From Oerskovia enterophila (GTDB lineage Bacteria > Actinomycetota > Actinomycetes > Actinomycetales > Cellulomonadaceae): a DNA stretch of 64,000 nt. How positions within the stretch are numbered: the stretch's first letter is position 1; each line of letters starts with the position of its first letter. Location of the stretch: positions 28,984 to 92,983 of the forward strand of contig NZ_MAQA01000012.1 of the NCBI RefSeq assembly GCF_001692445.1, read 5' to 3'. The translations under genes were made by a program, and so were the position numbers. The notes beneath the pieces were generated by a model. That model was not told where the DNA came from, did no database searches, and worked only from the letters and a program-made list of their open reading frames with translations. This document shows positions 28,701 through 36,448 of the stretch, piece by piece.

Positions 28701-29265
28701 GACCCAGCAGGGCCAGGCGACCGTGACGTTCCAGGACGGGACCACGGCCACGACGACCGTCGGGTTCGGCGACTGGGTCCTGCCGAGCGCGGACGGGAGC
28801 CCCGTCCTGGGGAACGCGGTGGTCGCGCGCATGGACCGCCGCAACGGGGACAAGGACAGCGCGTTCGTGTTCTCCACGGCCCCCTACGTGGCTCCCGAGG
28901 GGAAGAAGATCGTCTCGATCACCTTCCCGCGGAACAAGGATCTGCACGTGTTCGCGGTGGCGAGCGATGCGGTGGTGGTGGTGCCGGTGTTCGACGTGGT
29001 GGTCTCGGCCAGGGCGCAGTGCGTGGCGGGGCGTGTGGTGGTCTCGGTGCGTGCGGTGAGCGCGGAGGACCTGCCGGTGGACGTCAAGGTGTCCTCGGTG
29101 TTCGGGTCCAGGTCGTTCGTGGGGCTGGCGCCGGGCAAGAGTGCGTCGGCGTCGTTCGCGACGCGCGCGGGTGCGGTCGAGGCAGGGCAGGCCACGGTCG
29201 TGGTCTCCCAGGACGGGCAGTCGCAGGAGGTCGTGGTGTCCTACGACGCCACCACCTGCGACTGA
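25777..29265 (+). CDS. Secreted GH92 alpha-mannosidase (second copy)
   Basis: Second GH92 enzyme, 1162 residues from GTG 25777, with GGGAG about seven bases upstream; the frame upstream to 25621 is non-coding. Signal peptide: RTARGRTRR then a long Ala/Gly hydrophobic core ending AVAAPPA. The catalytic region has VDPMVGTGQANGVVGEINNF, MPFGMMQLSPDT, AGYRYSHQAIRGFSMNH, the probable acid Glu576 in FDEGNAEQYTW and GNDDLGAQAGW with Asp669/670. Here the GC-W-FGD loop (SAGCWVFGDVPILP) and QAGW differ from the first copy (VGCGLGGTLPVLP, MSAW), which suggests a different linkage or aglycone preference. C-terminal Ig-like, NPCBM-like and shared terminal domain follow. The pair probably degrades mannan or fungal/yeast glycoprotein outside the cell. 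Confidence 0.95.
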   Translation: MRTARGRTRRVVAALAAAAVAGAGLVGGAAVAAPPAPAAGASDAGLVTDPVDLVDPMVGTGQANGVVGEINNFPGPSMPFGMMQLSPDTQVSVGNGDRAYAGYRYSHQAIRGFSMNHASAGCWVFGDVPILPVAGDVGSAPWDRKEEFSHDQESAEVGRYAVTLKSSGIEAELSAATRSGGMTFEYPQTGDAQVIVNPGGSLGTVFGSTVEVTGSRTVTGSVSSGGFCGKGNRYTLYYAVEFDQDFSSFGTWEGTTLTTGDRSAQGRRAGAWTTFAPGSTVQAKVAMSYVSVEGAQANLAAEIPAWDFDAVRDDNRAAWSDLLGKVQVAGEDADDKTMFYTSLYHSMMHPNTFDDVDGRYVGFDQQIHQVADGRTRYANFSDWDTYRSLGALQAVLAPERASDMAQSLVSSAVEGGWLPRWPVANGYTGQMTGDSSVPLIASMYAFGARDFDAETALEYMVKGATTEGRTPSGYVQRHGIGTYLERGYAPQTEEFRGDHRVVGASITLEWSVADFAIGRLAGALGQDEIAAEYQARGQYWQNIFDPSTSTVAARNADGSFVVPDGSGGFGQEGFDEGNAEQYTWLVPQNVAALTEGLGGREAVAERLDRFTTTHNSGPNEPRLWIGNEPNFGVPWLYDYVGQPWRTTELVDEITATLFSPTPDGKPGNDDLGAQAGWYVWAAAGLYPTTPGTDVLAINTPRFDRVVIDLGDGKTLDLRAPGASTGQRYITGMTVEGQPWDRTYLPEGLIHEGGVVELALSAERDTTWGTSPEASPPSFREGEQGLVANAGSALVSVAPGGTATSPVDAQLFGDLDAQVTVAVDAPADITVTGETLVPDGAGHLRGDLTFAVGQDVPEGFYDVEVTLTAGGTERRVPVTVRVAAEGSLFAAFDTVGSASQAQRAGANFDGAGNSFSREALAQAGLTPGSAHDVGGLPFVWPSSPEGRPDSLTLDGETIVLPAPSAGFSLVGAATNGTQQGQATVTFQDGTTATTTVGFGDWVLPSADGSPVLGNAVVARMDRRNGDKDSAFVFSTAPYVAPEGKKIVSITFPRNKDLHVFAVASDAVVVVPVFDVVVSARAQCVAGRVVVSVRAVSAEDLPVDVKVSSVFGSRSFVGLAPGKSASASFATRAGAVEAGQATVVVSQDGQSQEVVVSYDATTCD

Positions 29266-29270
29266 CCCAC
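28944..29270 (+). repeat. C-terminal domain repeat, copy 2
   Basis: A 327-bp segment at the end of the second GH92 gene matching 25296-25619 with only a few substitutions and a one-codon insertion (AVVVVPVFDV against AVVAPVFDV). The domain has two Cys residues (AQCVAG and TTCD) that may form a disulfide. Function unknown; position suggests surface binding or anchoring. Confidence 0.95.
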
Positions 29271-29275
29271 GAGCC

Positions 29276-29318
29276 GGGGAGGTGCTGGTCCGGACGCGTC
29301 CCGGACCAGCACCTCCCC
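29276..29318 (+). terminator. Strong terminator after the GH92 pair
   Basis: Perfect 18-base arms (29276-29293 and 29301-29318) with a seven-base loop, 11 bases after the second GH92 stop. Confidence 0.8.
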
Positions 29319-29400
29319 TCGTCGTCCGCGGGGGCCGGGCCCCGACGGGACCCGCTGGTCTCGCCGGGACCCACGGGAGGTCCCGTGGCAGTCTGGGCGC

Positions 29401-29997
29401 ATGGTGACCGACCGGCGCGCGGACGCGCCCCGCTTCCACCCCGAGACCGCGGCCGAGTGGCGCGCGTGGCTCGTCGACCACCACGACGACGAGGTGCCCG
29501 GGGTCTGGGTCGTGCAGTGGCGGCGGGCCAGCGGTCGCGCCCCGATCGACTACGACGCGCTCATCGAGGAGGCGCTGAGCTTCGGCTGGATCGACGGGAC
29601 CGTGCAGACGATCGACGACGACCGCTCGATGATGTGGCTCACACGCCGGCGTCCCGGCAGCCGCTGGACGCGCCTGAGCAAGGAGCGGGTCGCGCGGGCC
29701 GAGGCGGACGGGAGGATGACCGACGCGGGGCGCGCGGTCGTCGAGGCCGCGCGGGCCGACGGTTCCTGGACGAGGTACGACGACGCCGAGGCGCTGGTCG
29801 TCCCCGACGACCTGGCCTCGGCGTTCGCCGCCGTGCCGCCTGCCCGGGAGCACTGGGACGCCTTCCCGCCCGGGGTGCGCCGACTCGTCCTCGGCTGGAT
29901 CGCGGACGCCCGGCGGGCGCCGACCCGCGCCGCCCGGATCGCCGAGACCGCGCAGAAGGCCCAGCGCGGCGAGCGCGCGCACGAGCAGCCGCGCTGA
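29401..29997 (+). CDS. YdeI/OmdA family protein
   Basis: Protein of 198 residues of the YdeI/OmpD-associated family. Signatures are FHPETAAEWRAWLVDHHDDEVPGVWVVQWRR, the central EEALSFGWIDGTVQTIDDDRSMMWLTRRRPGSRWTRLSKER, and the C-terminal LASAFAAVPPAREHWDAFPPGVRRLVLGWIADARRAPTRAARI, which is typical of these proteins. Proposed roles in bacteriocin resistance or envelope properties for some members are weakly supported. ATG 29401 has CAGTCT six bases before it and no Shine-Dalgarno, compatible with a leaderless mRNA. No operon partner. Confidence 0.88.
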   Translation: MVTDRRADAPRFHPETAAEWRAWLVDHHDDEVPGVWVVQWRRASGRAPIDYDALIEEALSFGWIDGTVQTIDDDRSMMWLTRRRPGSRWTRLSKERVARAEADGRMTDAGRAVVEAARADGSWTRYDDAEALVVPDDLASAFAAVPPAREHWDAFPPGVRRLVLGWIADARRAPTRAARIAETAQKAQRGERAHEQPR

Positions 29998-30076
29998 GTG
30001 CCCGTCGCGACAAGGACCACCGCGAGAGGTTAGCGTCCTGCGGACGGCAGAACCGCCGTCGGGCTGGAGGAACCCC

Positions 30077-31528
30077 ATGGACGTCCTGCAAGAGGCGCTG
30101 ATCGACCCGGTCAGCAACTTCCTGTACTCCTACGTCCTGATCTACGTCCTCATCGGCGCGGGCATCTACTTCACGGTGCGCACGCGCGCCGTCCAGGTCC
30201 GGATGTTCGGGCTCATGTTCCGGCTGGTCGGCGGCTCGACCGGCGCGGCCGAGGGCGGCATCTCGTCGTTCCAGGCCTTCTGCGTGGGCCTCGCCTCGCG
30301 CGTGGGCACGGGCAACATCGCGGGCGTCGCGATCGCGCTGACGCTCGGCGGGCCGGGCGCGATCTTCTGGATGTGGTGCGTCGCGCTCATCGGCATGGCC
30401 ACGGCGTTCGTCGAGGCGACGCTGGGGCAGATCTTCAAGGTCCGTGCCGACGACGGCTCCTTCCGCGGCGGCCCCGCGTACTACATCCAGCGGGGTCTGG
30501 GCTCGCGACGCTGGGGGATCGTGTTCGCGATCCTGCTGATCTTCGCGTTCGGCTTCGCGTTCAACATGGTGCAGGCCAACACGATCAGCGAGGCCCTGGA
30601 CAACGGGCACGCCGTCTCGCCGGGCTGGACCGCGGTCTTCCTCATGATCCTCGCCGCGCCCGTGCTGTTCGGCGGGGTCAAGCGCGTCGCGAAGGTCGCG
30701 GGTGTCGTGCTGCCGATCATGGCGGGCATCTACGTCCTGCTCGCGGCCACGATCATCCTCATGAACCTCGGCGCCGTGCCGGGCGTGGTCCGGCAGATCG
30801 TCGAGGGCGCGTTCGGGCTCGACCAGGCCGTCGCGGGCACGGCCGGGGGGATCCTCGCGGCGCTGCTCAACGGGGTCAAGCGTGGCCTGTTCTCGAACGA
30901 GGCAGGCATGGGCAGCGCACCGAACGCGGCCGCGACCGCGACGGTCTCGCACCCCGCCAAGCAGGGCCTGATCCAGTCGCTCGGCGTGTTCGTCGACACG
31001 ATCGTGGTGTGCTCGGCGACGGCCTTCATCATCCTCATGGCGGGACCCGAGGTGTTCGACCCGGGGAGCACGACCGACGCGGCCGGGGCCTCGCTCACGC
31101 AGGAGGCCGTCGCGGCCCAGCTCGGGTCGTGGACCGTGTGGCCCATGACGATCCTGGTGTTCGTCTTCGCGTTCTCCTCGGTGCTCGGCAACTACTCGTA
31201 CGCCGAGGTCAACCTGACGTTCCTCGGCATCCGCGCCAAGGCGCTCACCGCGCTGCGCACGCTCGTGCTCGCGGCGATCGGGATCGGGTCGCTCGTCGAG
31301 CTCGAGGCCGTGTGGGCCGTCGCGGACGTCGCCATGGCGCTCATGGCCCTCGTGAACCTGGTCGCGATCACGCTGCTGGGCCGGTGGGCCTTCGGGGCGC
31401 TCAAGGACTTCGAGCGCCTGCGGGCGAGCGGGGCGGGCGACCGGTTCGTCGGGGTCGGGAACCCCGACCTGCCCGGGGACGTGCCGGGCGACGTGTGGGC
31501 GCCGGTTCAGCAGGACTCGAAGGCGTAG
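30077..31528 (+). CDS. Alanine/glycine:cation symporter (AGCS family)
   Basis: Sodium-coupled amino acid importer of 483 residues with about eleven membrane helices. AGCS hallmarks: YFTVRTRAVQVRMFGLMFRL, the SSFQAFCVGLASRVGTGNIAGVAIALTLGGPGAIFWMW segment that forms the substrate/Na site, the FRGGPAYYIQRGLG loop, KRGLFSNEAGMGSAPNAAATA in the second half, and SSVLGNYSYAE near the end. ATG 30077 follows GGAGG five bases upstream. TAGCGT at 30031-30036 may be the -10 of its promoter. The 3' end overlaps the convergent GH114-like gene by 22 bases, so there is no room for a normal terminator. Confidence 0.95.
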   Translation: MDVLQEALIDPVSNFLYSYVLIYVLIGAGIYFTVRTRAVQVRMFGLMFRLVGGSTGAAEGGISSFQAFCVGLASRVGTGNIAGVAIALTLGGPGAIFWMWCVALIGMATAFVEATLGQIFKVRADDGSFRGGPAYYIQRGLGSRRWGIVFAILLIFAFGFAFNMVQANTISEALDNGHAVSPGWTAVFLMILAAPVLFGGVKRVAKVAGVVLPIMAGIYVLLAATIILMNLGAVPGVVRQIVEGAFGLDQAVAGTAGGILAALLNGVKRGLFSNEAGMGSAPNAAATATVSHPAKQGLIQSLGVFVDTIVVCSATAFIILMAGPEVFDPGSTTDAAGASLTQEAVAAQLGSWTVWPMTILVFVFAFSSVLGNYSYAEVNLTFLGIRAKALTALRTLVLAAIGIGSLVELEAVWAVADVAMALMALVNLVAITLLGRWAFGALKDFERLRASGAGDRFVGVGNPDLPGDVPGDVWAPVQQDSKA

Positions 31529-32391
31529 CCCGGGTCGTCGGGCGTCGAGAGCGCGCGGTCGCGTCCCACGACCGAGACCCCGCGCGCGCACGCGTCGGCG
31601 AGGCGGGCGGAGAGGTCCGGCTCGTCGTCGTACTCGATCTCCAGGACGCGCGTGCCGTAGGCGGCGGCGTAGTCGCCGCACTCGTCGTGGACGGCGCAGT
31701 CCTCGGCGACCACGAAGTCGAAGCCGAGCGCCCGACCGTCCTCGCCCAGCTCGACCGTGTTCTTCTGCCCGATCGCGAGTCCTCGCGCGTGCGCGCGGTC
31801 GATCAGCAGCGCGGCCAGGGCGAGGTTGTCGTCGCGCGTGAGCAACCCCGACGACCGGGTGAACGAGTCCAGGTTGTCGGGCTCGACCGCGTCGAACCCC
31901 GCGTCCGCGCACGCGTCCAGCTGTGCGCCGACGACCTGCGCGATCTCGCGGCGCGCGGTGTCGGTCGAGGTGTCGAGGAGCAGCTCGTCGGGCCAGCCGA
32001 GGTCGGCGACGGGTTCGCCGTCGTCGTCGCGCAGGACCAGGTCGGGGTGGTCGCGCAGCCAGGTCTCGCTCTCGCCGGGCTGGGTCTGGAACCCGTTGAC
32101 GTAGCAGACGTCGTAGCCCGCGCCCGCGGGGGAGTCGGTGACGTCTCGGACGACGACGGTCACGCCGTCGGGCGGCGGGTAGGCCCCGCCGAGCTGGTAG
32201 TCGAGCCCGGCCCCGGCGGGCGGGGGAGCGGGGGCCTCGTCCTCCTGCCCGACGGCGGCGCTCACCGAGGTGGTCGGCTCGAGGTCGTCACGGGCCGAGG
32301 TGGGCGCGGGCGCCGGAGCGGTGCACCCGGCGAGGAGAGCGAGGGCCAGGACCGAGGAGGCGAGCGGGAGCGCGGAGCGGGTCGGGAGCAC
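31507..32391 (-). CDS. GH114-like (endo alpha-1,4 polygalactosaminidase family) lipoprotein
   Basis: Protein of 294 residues beginning with a lipoprotein signal: LPLASSVLALALLAGC, with the lipobox Cys near residue 24. After a Pro/Thr-rich linker comes a TIM-barrel of the GH114/TM1410 group: DYQLGGAYPPPDGVTVVVRDVTDSPAGAGYDVCYVNGFQTQP, then LDACADAGFDAVEPDNLDSF with the strand carrying the presumed catalytic Glu/Asp, LAIGQKN, FDFVVAEDCAVHDECGDY and RVLEIEYDD. The family founder cleaves alpha-1,4-polygalactosamine; most members are uncharacterised. GTG 32391 is chosen as it gives the signal peptide; GAGCAT six bases upstream is a weak -10. Likely acts on fungal or bacterial surface galactosamine polymers, in keeping with the neighbouring exo-enzymes. 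Confidence 0.85.
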   Translation of the reverse strand: MLPTRSALPLASSVLALALLAGCTAPAPAPTSARDDLEPTTSVSAAVGQEDEAPAPPPAGAGLDYQLGGAYPPPDGVTVVVRDVTDSPAGAGYDVCYVNGFQTQPGESETWLRDHPDLVLRDDDGEPVADLGWPDELLLDTSTDTARREIAQVVGAQLDACADAGFDAVEPDNLDSFTRSSGLLTRDDNLALAALLIDRAHARGLAIGQKNTVELGEDGRALGFDFVVAEDCAVHDECGDYAAAYGTRVLEIEYDDEPDLSARLADACARGVSVVGRDRALSTPDDPGYAFESC

Positions 32392-32453
32392 GGGACCATG
32401 CTCGCACCGGGCACCGGGCACCGGGCACCGGTGCGCAGGTGTCGCGCGACGCA

Positions 32454-32494
32454 CGGCCGGCCGGCCCCCGCGGATCGCGGGAGCCGACCGGCCG
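32454..32494 (-). terminator. Hairpin after the purple acid phosphatase gene
   Basis: CGGCCGG and inner CCCGCG-GAT-CGCGGG stems form a 17-bp hairpin with two mismatches, between the phosphatase stop and the downstream GH114-like gene. Confidence 0.6.
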
Positions 32495-32512
32495 AGGTGC
32501 AACCGACCGGCG

Positions 32513-35182
32513 TCAGCCGATCGTCGTCGTGAACCCCGCGGTCGTGCCGGCGAGCTCGACGGAGTCGGTCGGGGTGAGCGTCGCGGTGACCTGGACGGTC
32601 GCGCCGCTCACGCCGAAGGGCAGCGACTGGGGCAGCGTGACCGTCGTCGTGACCCCCTTCGCGACGGGGACGCTCGTGGTCGTCACGAACATCCCTGAGA
32701 CGACCGTGACCTCGACGGTCCCGGCCACGGACGCGTTGGCGGTCACGCGCGGCTTGGCGCCCGTGCGCAGCGAGGACGCGGCGAGCTTGAGCGTCGTCGG
32801 GGCCTTGGCCACGGTCACGGTGCTCACGGCCGAGGTCGTCGAGGACTTCCCGGCCGTGGCGACCACGCGGTAGCGGTGCTGGTCGGTCGTGGCCGAGACC
32901 TTCTTGAGCAGGAGGTTCTTCGACGTCGCACCGGCGATGTCGGTCCACGCGTCGGTGCCCGCGGCGGCGGTCTGCCACTGGTAGGCGACGCGGGGAGCGG
33001 GCGTGGCCGTCGAGGTCGAGACGGCGGTCGAGGAGATCGTCACGTTCTTGCCCGACTCGACCGTGACGGCGGCGGCGGGCTGCGTCGTGAACGTCACCTC
33101 GCTCGGGACGGCGACACCGGCCTCGGTGACCCACTTGGTACCGTCGTCGCGCTTGGTGACCGTGAACTCGTCGTAGACCGCGCCCACGGGCAGGTCGGTG
33201 CTCGCGCCCGCGACCTTCTCGGCGATGTAGGACTTGTAGGTCAGGGTGTCCGCCGTGACGTCGACGACCTGGTAGGTCGTGATCTTCTCGCCGCGCAGCA
33301 CCTGGGTCGCGCCGTTGTTGGTCCAGACGTTCTTGTCGGGGGCCGCGAGGTCGTAGTGCTTGGCTCCCGAGTTGGACACGATGTAGACGGGGCCGTCGGT
33401 CACGCCCTCGGTGTCGGTGCGGTCCTCGTCGTTGTAGCCGCGCGCGTAGGTGTGGTCGTGACCCATCATGACGAGGTCGATGTCGTGCTCCTGGAACACG
33501 GGGACCCAGTACTTGCGCAGCACGGGCTCGTCACGGCCCGACGACGTCGAGTAGACGGGCTGGTGGAAGGTCACGACGTTCCACTTCGACGGGCTCTCGG
33601 TGAGCACGGTGTCGAGCCACGCGGCCTGGAACTGGGTCCAGAGCTCGGCGACCTTGGCCTGCGGGCAGTCGGTGCCGGTGCACGCGGGCAGCGCGTCGGG
33701 CGTGAGGAACGCGGTGTCGCGGGTCGCGTTGATCGTGATGAAGCGCATGCCCTGGTAGTCGGTGAAGTACACGGTCTCGGCCGCGAACTCGCTCCAGTGC
33801 GCGAAGTAGGCGGCGTACTGGCGGGCCACGGGGGTGTCGCCCACGGCGAGCTGTGCGAGCTCGCCGACGGTCTCGGTCGTGGGGTTGTTGAGCGGGTACT
33901 CGAAGTTCGCCTTCCAGGCTGCGAGCTTCTTGTCGCCCGAGTACTCGTGGTTGCCGGGGGCGGCCATGACGTTGCTGGTCGCCGCGGCGTTCTCCATGCC
34001 CTTGAACCAGTTGACCCACTGGGTCTCGTTGCTCGCCGAGTCGATCAGGTCGCCCGCGTGGACCGAGCCGATCGCGTCGGGGGCCGTGGCCTGCGCCTGG
34101 GCGACGACCTTGGGCCAGGTGCTGTCGAGGCCGATCTGCGCGTCGCCGTAGTAGATGAAGGAGAAGTCCGTCTCGGCCGGGTCGGCCGTCCCGAAGGTCT
34201 TCCACCCGGTCCATGCGCCGGGCACGCCGACGCGGTAGGAGTACTCGGTCGCGGGCTTGAGGCCGGGCACGGTCACCGAGAAGTGCTGCTTGGCGTTGCC
34301 GTTGACGGCGCCAGCGGCGTAGGCGCGCAGCGTGCGGGTCGCGCCGCCGGAGGCAGGCCGGATCTCGACCTGTCCCGTGGTGTCGGCCTCGCTGCCCGCG
34401 AGCCACGAGATCGACTGCGAGGTCTCGGGCGTCTCGGTCGGGGTGAGGATGACGCGGGTCGGCGGGGCGACCACGACCGGGGCGTCCTCGGCGACCGGCG
34501 TGAGCGAGGTCAGGTCGAAGTAGACGTCCGAGCTCGACGCGCGGTCCTGGTAGAGCGCGACCGCGATCGTGTTGGTCCCGTCGAGCAGGGCCTCAGGGTC
34601 GAGGTCGAACGAGGCCGCGACCGGGTCGGAGGCGCCCGAGCCCGCGTACTGCAGGTTCGTCGTCGTGCTCGTGACGCGCTCGTCGTGGAAGCCGGCGACC
34701 TTGGCGCCGTTGACGTAGACGACCAGCCCGTCGTCGTAGACGACGTTGCCGACGACCTTCTCGAGCTCGGCCGCCGTGTCGGCGTCGAACTCGAACGTCG
34801 AGCGGAAGAAGAACGTGGGGACGTCGGTCGTGGTCCCCTCGATGTACTGGGTCAGGAGGGTCGTGGGGGTGTGCGGCCCGACGGCCGCGAGCTTGCCGCC
34901 CTTGGCCCCGAACGACCCCTTGGCCGACTTCCACGCCGAGGCGTCGTAGGCGGGCTGGGTCCACGACAGCAGGTTCTCGGGCGTGCCCGGGTCCGTGTTG
35001 TCGTCGAGGTACTTCCAGGTGGTGTCCGCGGTGGTGAGCAGCGGTGCGGGGGGTGCGGTCGCCGCGGAGGCGTCCTGGGTGGGGGTGGCGGCGAGCACGA
35101 GCCCGCCGACCAGGGTGAGGAGGGCGAGCGCGGGCACGCTTCTCCGCACCGGGCGGACAGGGGTGTCCATCGTCTGCGTCAT
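32513..35182 (-). CDS. Secreted purple acid phosphatase-like metallophosphoesterase
   Basis: Multi-domain secreted protein of 889 residues. Signal peptide near 12-42 ends ASAATAP. Residues about 50-230 form a galactose-binding-like domain common in actinobacterial phosphatases; 240-335 a purple acid phosphatase Fn3-like domain (VILTPTETPETSQSISW, ATEYSYRVG). The dimetal phosphatase domain (about 338-650) has GDAQ (Asp347), GDLID (Asp378), GNHE (Asn411, His412), FHQP (His540) and GHDHTYARG (His575, His577), a complete ligand set. Residues 705-790 form an Ig-like domain and 800-889 a bacterial Ig (Big) domain. It would release phosphate from extracellular esters. ATG 35182 is preceded by GAAGGA. 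Confidence 0.94.
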   Translation of the reverse strand: MTQTMDTPVRPVRRSVPALALLTLVGGLVLAATPTQDASAATAPPAPLLTTADTTWKYLDDNTDPGTPENLLSWTQPAYDASAWKSAKGSFGAKGGKLAAVGPHTPTTLLTQYIEGTTTDVPTFFFRSTFEFDADTAAELEKVVGNVVYDDGLVVYVNGAKVAGFHDERVTSTTTNLQYAGSGASDPVAASFDLDPEALLDGTNTIAVALYQDRASSSDVYFDLTSLTPVAEDAPVVVAPPTRVILTPTETPETSQSISWLAGSEADTTGQVEIRPASGGATRTLRAYAAGAVNGNAKQHFSVTVPGLKPATEYSYRVGVPGAWTGWKTFGTADPAETDFSFIYYGDAQIGLDSTWPKVVAQAQATAPDAIGSVHAGDLIDSASNETQWVNWFKGMENAAATSNVMAAPGNHEYSGDKKLAAWKANFEYPLNNPTTETVGELAQLAVGDTPVARQYAAYFAHWSEFAAETVYFTDYQGMRFITINATRDTAFLTPDALPACTGTDCPQAKVAELWTQFQAAWLDTVLTESPSKWNVVTFHQPVYSTSSGRDEPVLRKYWVPVFQEHDIDLVMMGHDHTYARGYNDEDRTDTEGVTDGPVYIVSNSGAKHYDLAAPDKNVWTNNGATQVLRGEKITTYQVVDVTADTLTYKSYIAEKVAGASTDLPVGAVYDEFTVTKRDDGTKWVTEAGVAVPSEVTFTTQPAAAVTVESGKNVTISSTAVSTSTATPAPRVAYQWQTAAAGTDAWTDIAGATSKNLLLKKVSATTDQHRYRVVATAGKSSTTSAVSTVTVAKAPTTLKLAASSLRTGAKPRVTANASVAGTVEVTVVSGMFVTTTSVPVAKGVTTTVTLPQSLPFGVSGATVQVTATLTPTDSVELAGTTAGFTTTIG

Positions 35183-35318
35183 GTCAGTCCTTCGTCCGGT
35201 CCCGCGCGCGAGCGCGGCAGCTGGGCGGCGCGACCTTGGCGCCGTCCCGATCCCACCTGACCCGGGTGGCTACCGGGTGAGCCGACGATGAACGCGAAAC
35301 GTCCGCTTCGTGCCCATT

Positions 35319-35377
35319 CCCTGCCCGACGGCGTGGCGCGCCTCGCGCGTGGCGGTGCGCCCCGTCGTCGGGCAGGG
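35319..35377. terminator. Hairpin in the gap between phosphatase and phosphotransferase genes
   Basis: CCCTGCCCGACG pairs perfectly with CGTCGGGCAGGG at the outside, with an imperfect GC-rich inner stem. It follows the phosphotransferase stop (minus strand) by 14 bases and carries the GTCGGGC element. The rest of the 209-bp gap holds only the phosphatase upstream region. Confidence 0.6.
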
Positions 35378-35391
35378 GAGGGGGGAGCGTC

Positions 35392-36219
35392 TCAGCCCAG
35401 GTCCCAGAGCAGCCGGTAGTAGGCGATCCGTTCCTCGTCCGGCTCGATGCCGTAGGCGTCGTAGACGATCCGGTCGTAGCCGGGCCCGTAGTTCCACTCG
35501 GTGCTCCAGGCCGCGACGGCCAGGTCGGCCCAGCGGTCGGCGACTCCCAGCGAGCCGAGGTCGACGTGCGCGGCGAACGACCCGTCGGCGCGCACGAGCG
35601 TGTTGGGTGCGCACGCGTCGCCGTGGCACACGACGAGGCGGTCCACGGGCGGCGCGAGGTCGAGCCGGGCGCAGGCCTCGGTGACCGTGAGCGCTGCGTG
35701 CTCGGGGAACCACTCGGTGGGGCCTTCGCCGTCGGCGATCCGTTCGTCGGCGCGCGCGACACGCTCCTCGACGCTCCAGGTGAAGGGGCAGCGCTCGACG
35801 GGCAGGGCGTCGTGCAGGACGCGGAGCCCGTGGCCGATCGCGGCTGCCGCGGTGGCGGGCTCGGCGACCCAGCGCGGGTCGACGGCCGAGGCCGCGTCGA
35901 TGGCCTCGGTCACGAGCCAGGTGCCCAGCTCGTCCTGCCCGGCGTCCAGCACGTGGGGCACGGCCGTGTGATGCGACGCCCACGCGAGCCGCTCTGCCTC
36001 GGCGAGGAGGTCGATCTCGGGTGTGCCCGCGGCGACCCACTTGAGGTACCGGTCCGTGCCGCCTGTGCCGTTCGTGCCCCAGCGGAACGTGAGCCCGCCG
36101 AGGTTGTTCCGCCACACCGGGACAAGGTCGCCGCCCCCGGCGGCGTCGACGAGCGAGCGGACGGCGGGTGGCACGGGCACGGGGCCGGTCGGGATCATGG
36201 CAAGGGGCGGACGCGACAT
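35392..36219 (-). CDS. APH(3')-like phosphotransferase family protein
   Basis: Kinase-fold protein of 275 residues resembling aminoglycoside 3'-phosphotransferases. Visible are the nucleotide-loop region VWRNNLGGLTFRWG, the Lys in RYLKWVAAG, the hinge TWLVTEAIDAASAVDP, catalytic VCHGDACAPNTLV (HGDxxxxN) and the DFG-equivalent HVDLGSLGVADRWADLAVAAWS, followed by the C-terminal YGIEPDEERIAYYRLLWDL. All catalytic residues are present. Chromosomal actinobacterial relatives of this type may phosphorylate aminoglycosides or other small molecules; resistance cannot be inferred from sequence alone. ATG 36219 has CAGGAT six bases upstream and no Shine-Dalgarno, so probably leaderless. Confidence 0.88.
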   Translation of the reverse strand: MSRPPLAMIPTGPVPVPPAVRSLVDAAGGGDLVPVWRNNLGGLTFRWGTNGTGGTDRYLKWVAAGTPEIDLLAEAERLAWASHHTAVPHVLDAGQDELGTWLVTEAIDAASAVDPRWVAEPATAAAAIGHGLRVLHDALPVERCPFTWSVEERVARADERIADGEGPTEWFPEHAALTVTEACARLDLAPPVDRLVVCHGDACAPNTLVRADGSFAAHVDLGSLGVADRWADLAVAAWSTEWNYGPGYDRIVYDAYGIEPDEERIAYYRLLWDLG

Positions 36220-36300
36220 GCCCTGATCCTGCCAGGACCCGCCCCGTGCCTCATGACCCGCCGGGCTTCGGTGGTGAGAGGCACCCCCTGGGTCGCGGAA

Positions 36301-36386
36301 CAGCCCGCAGGGGCTCGCAGGCCTCGAGCAGCCGGGCGCGCAGCACGGCAGAGAGCTCGGCGAACCCGCGCTGCAGCCGCACGTAC
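36301..36386 (-). pseudogene. Truncated copy of the 3' end of the glycosylase-like gene
   Basis: 86 bases nearly identical (about five or six differences) to 37134-37220, the last codons and stop region of the gene at 37133-38089. It encodes YVRLQRGFAELSAVLRARLL and EACE in place of YVRLQRGFAERSAVLRSRLL and EACE. A 52-codon ORF (36251-36409) runs through it, but nothing else of the gene is present and no start signal is seen. With the intact copy it forms direct repeats around the two-gene cassette at 36449-37067. Confidence 0.75.
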
Positions 36387-36448
36387 GGTTGGTCGTCGGT
36401 GCCGGTCATGCTCACCGGTCCTTGAGGACGATACGGGAGTATGGCGCA

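Noticed and set aside
21922..30117. Very long minus-strand ORFs (1255 and 1458 codons) opposite the two GH92 genes, and similar long ORFs opposite kdpD and the GH114/phosphatase genes
   Set aside because: They are antisense reading frames held open by very high GC content; their translations are Arg/Gly/Pro/Ala/Asp-rich without motifs, while the opposite strand encodes clear families.
32408..32432. Short tandem repeat GGGCACC/GCACCGG upstream of the GH114-like gene
   Set aside because: About three copies of an 8-base unit in GC-rich DNA; too short to distinguish from chance and does not affect a coding frame.
35392..36219. Aminoglycoside resistance gene
   Set aside because: The kinase fold and catalytic motifs are there, but chromosomal APH-like proteins of this sort are common and there is no mobile context; called only as APH-like.
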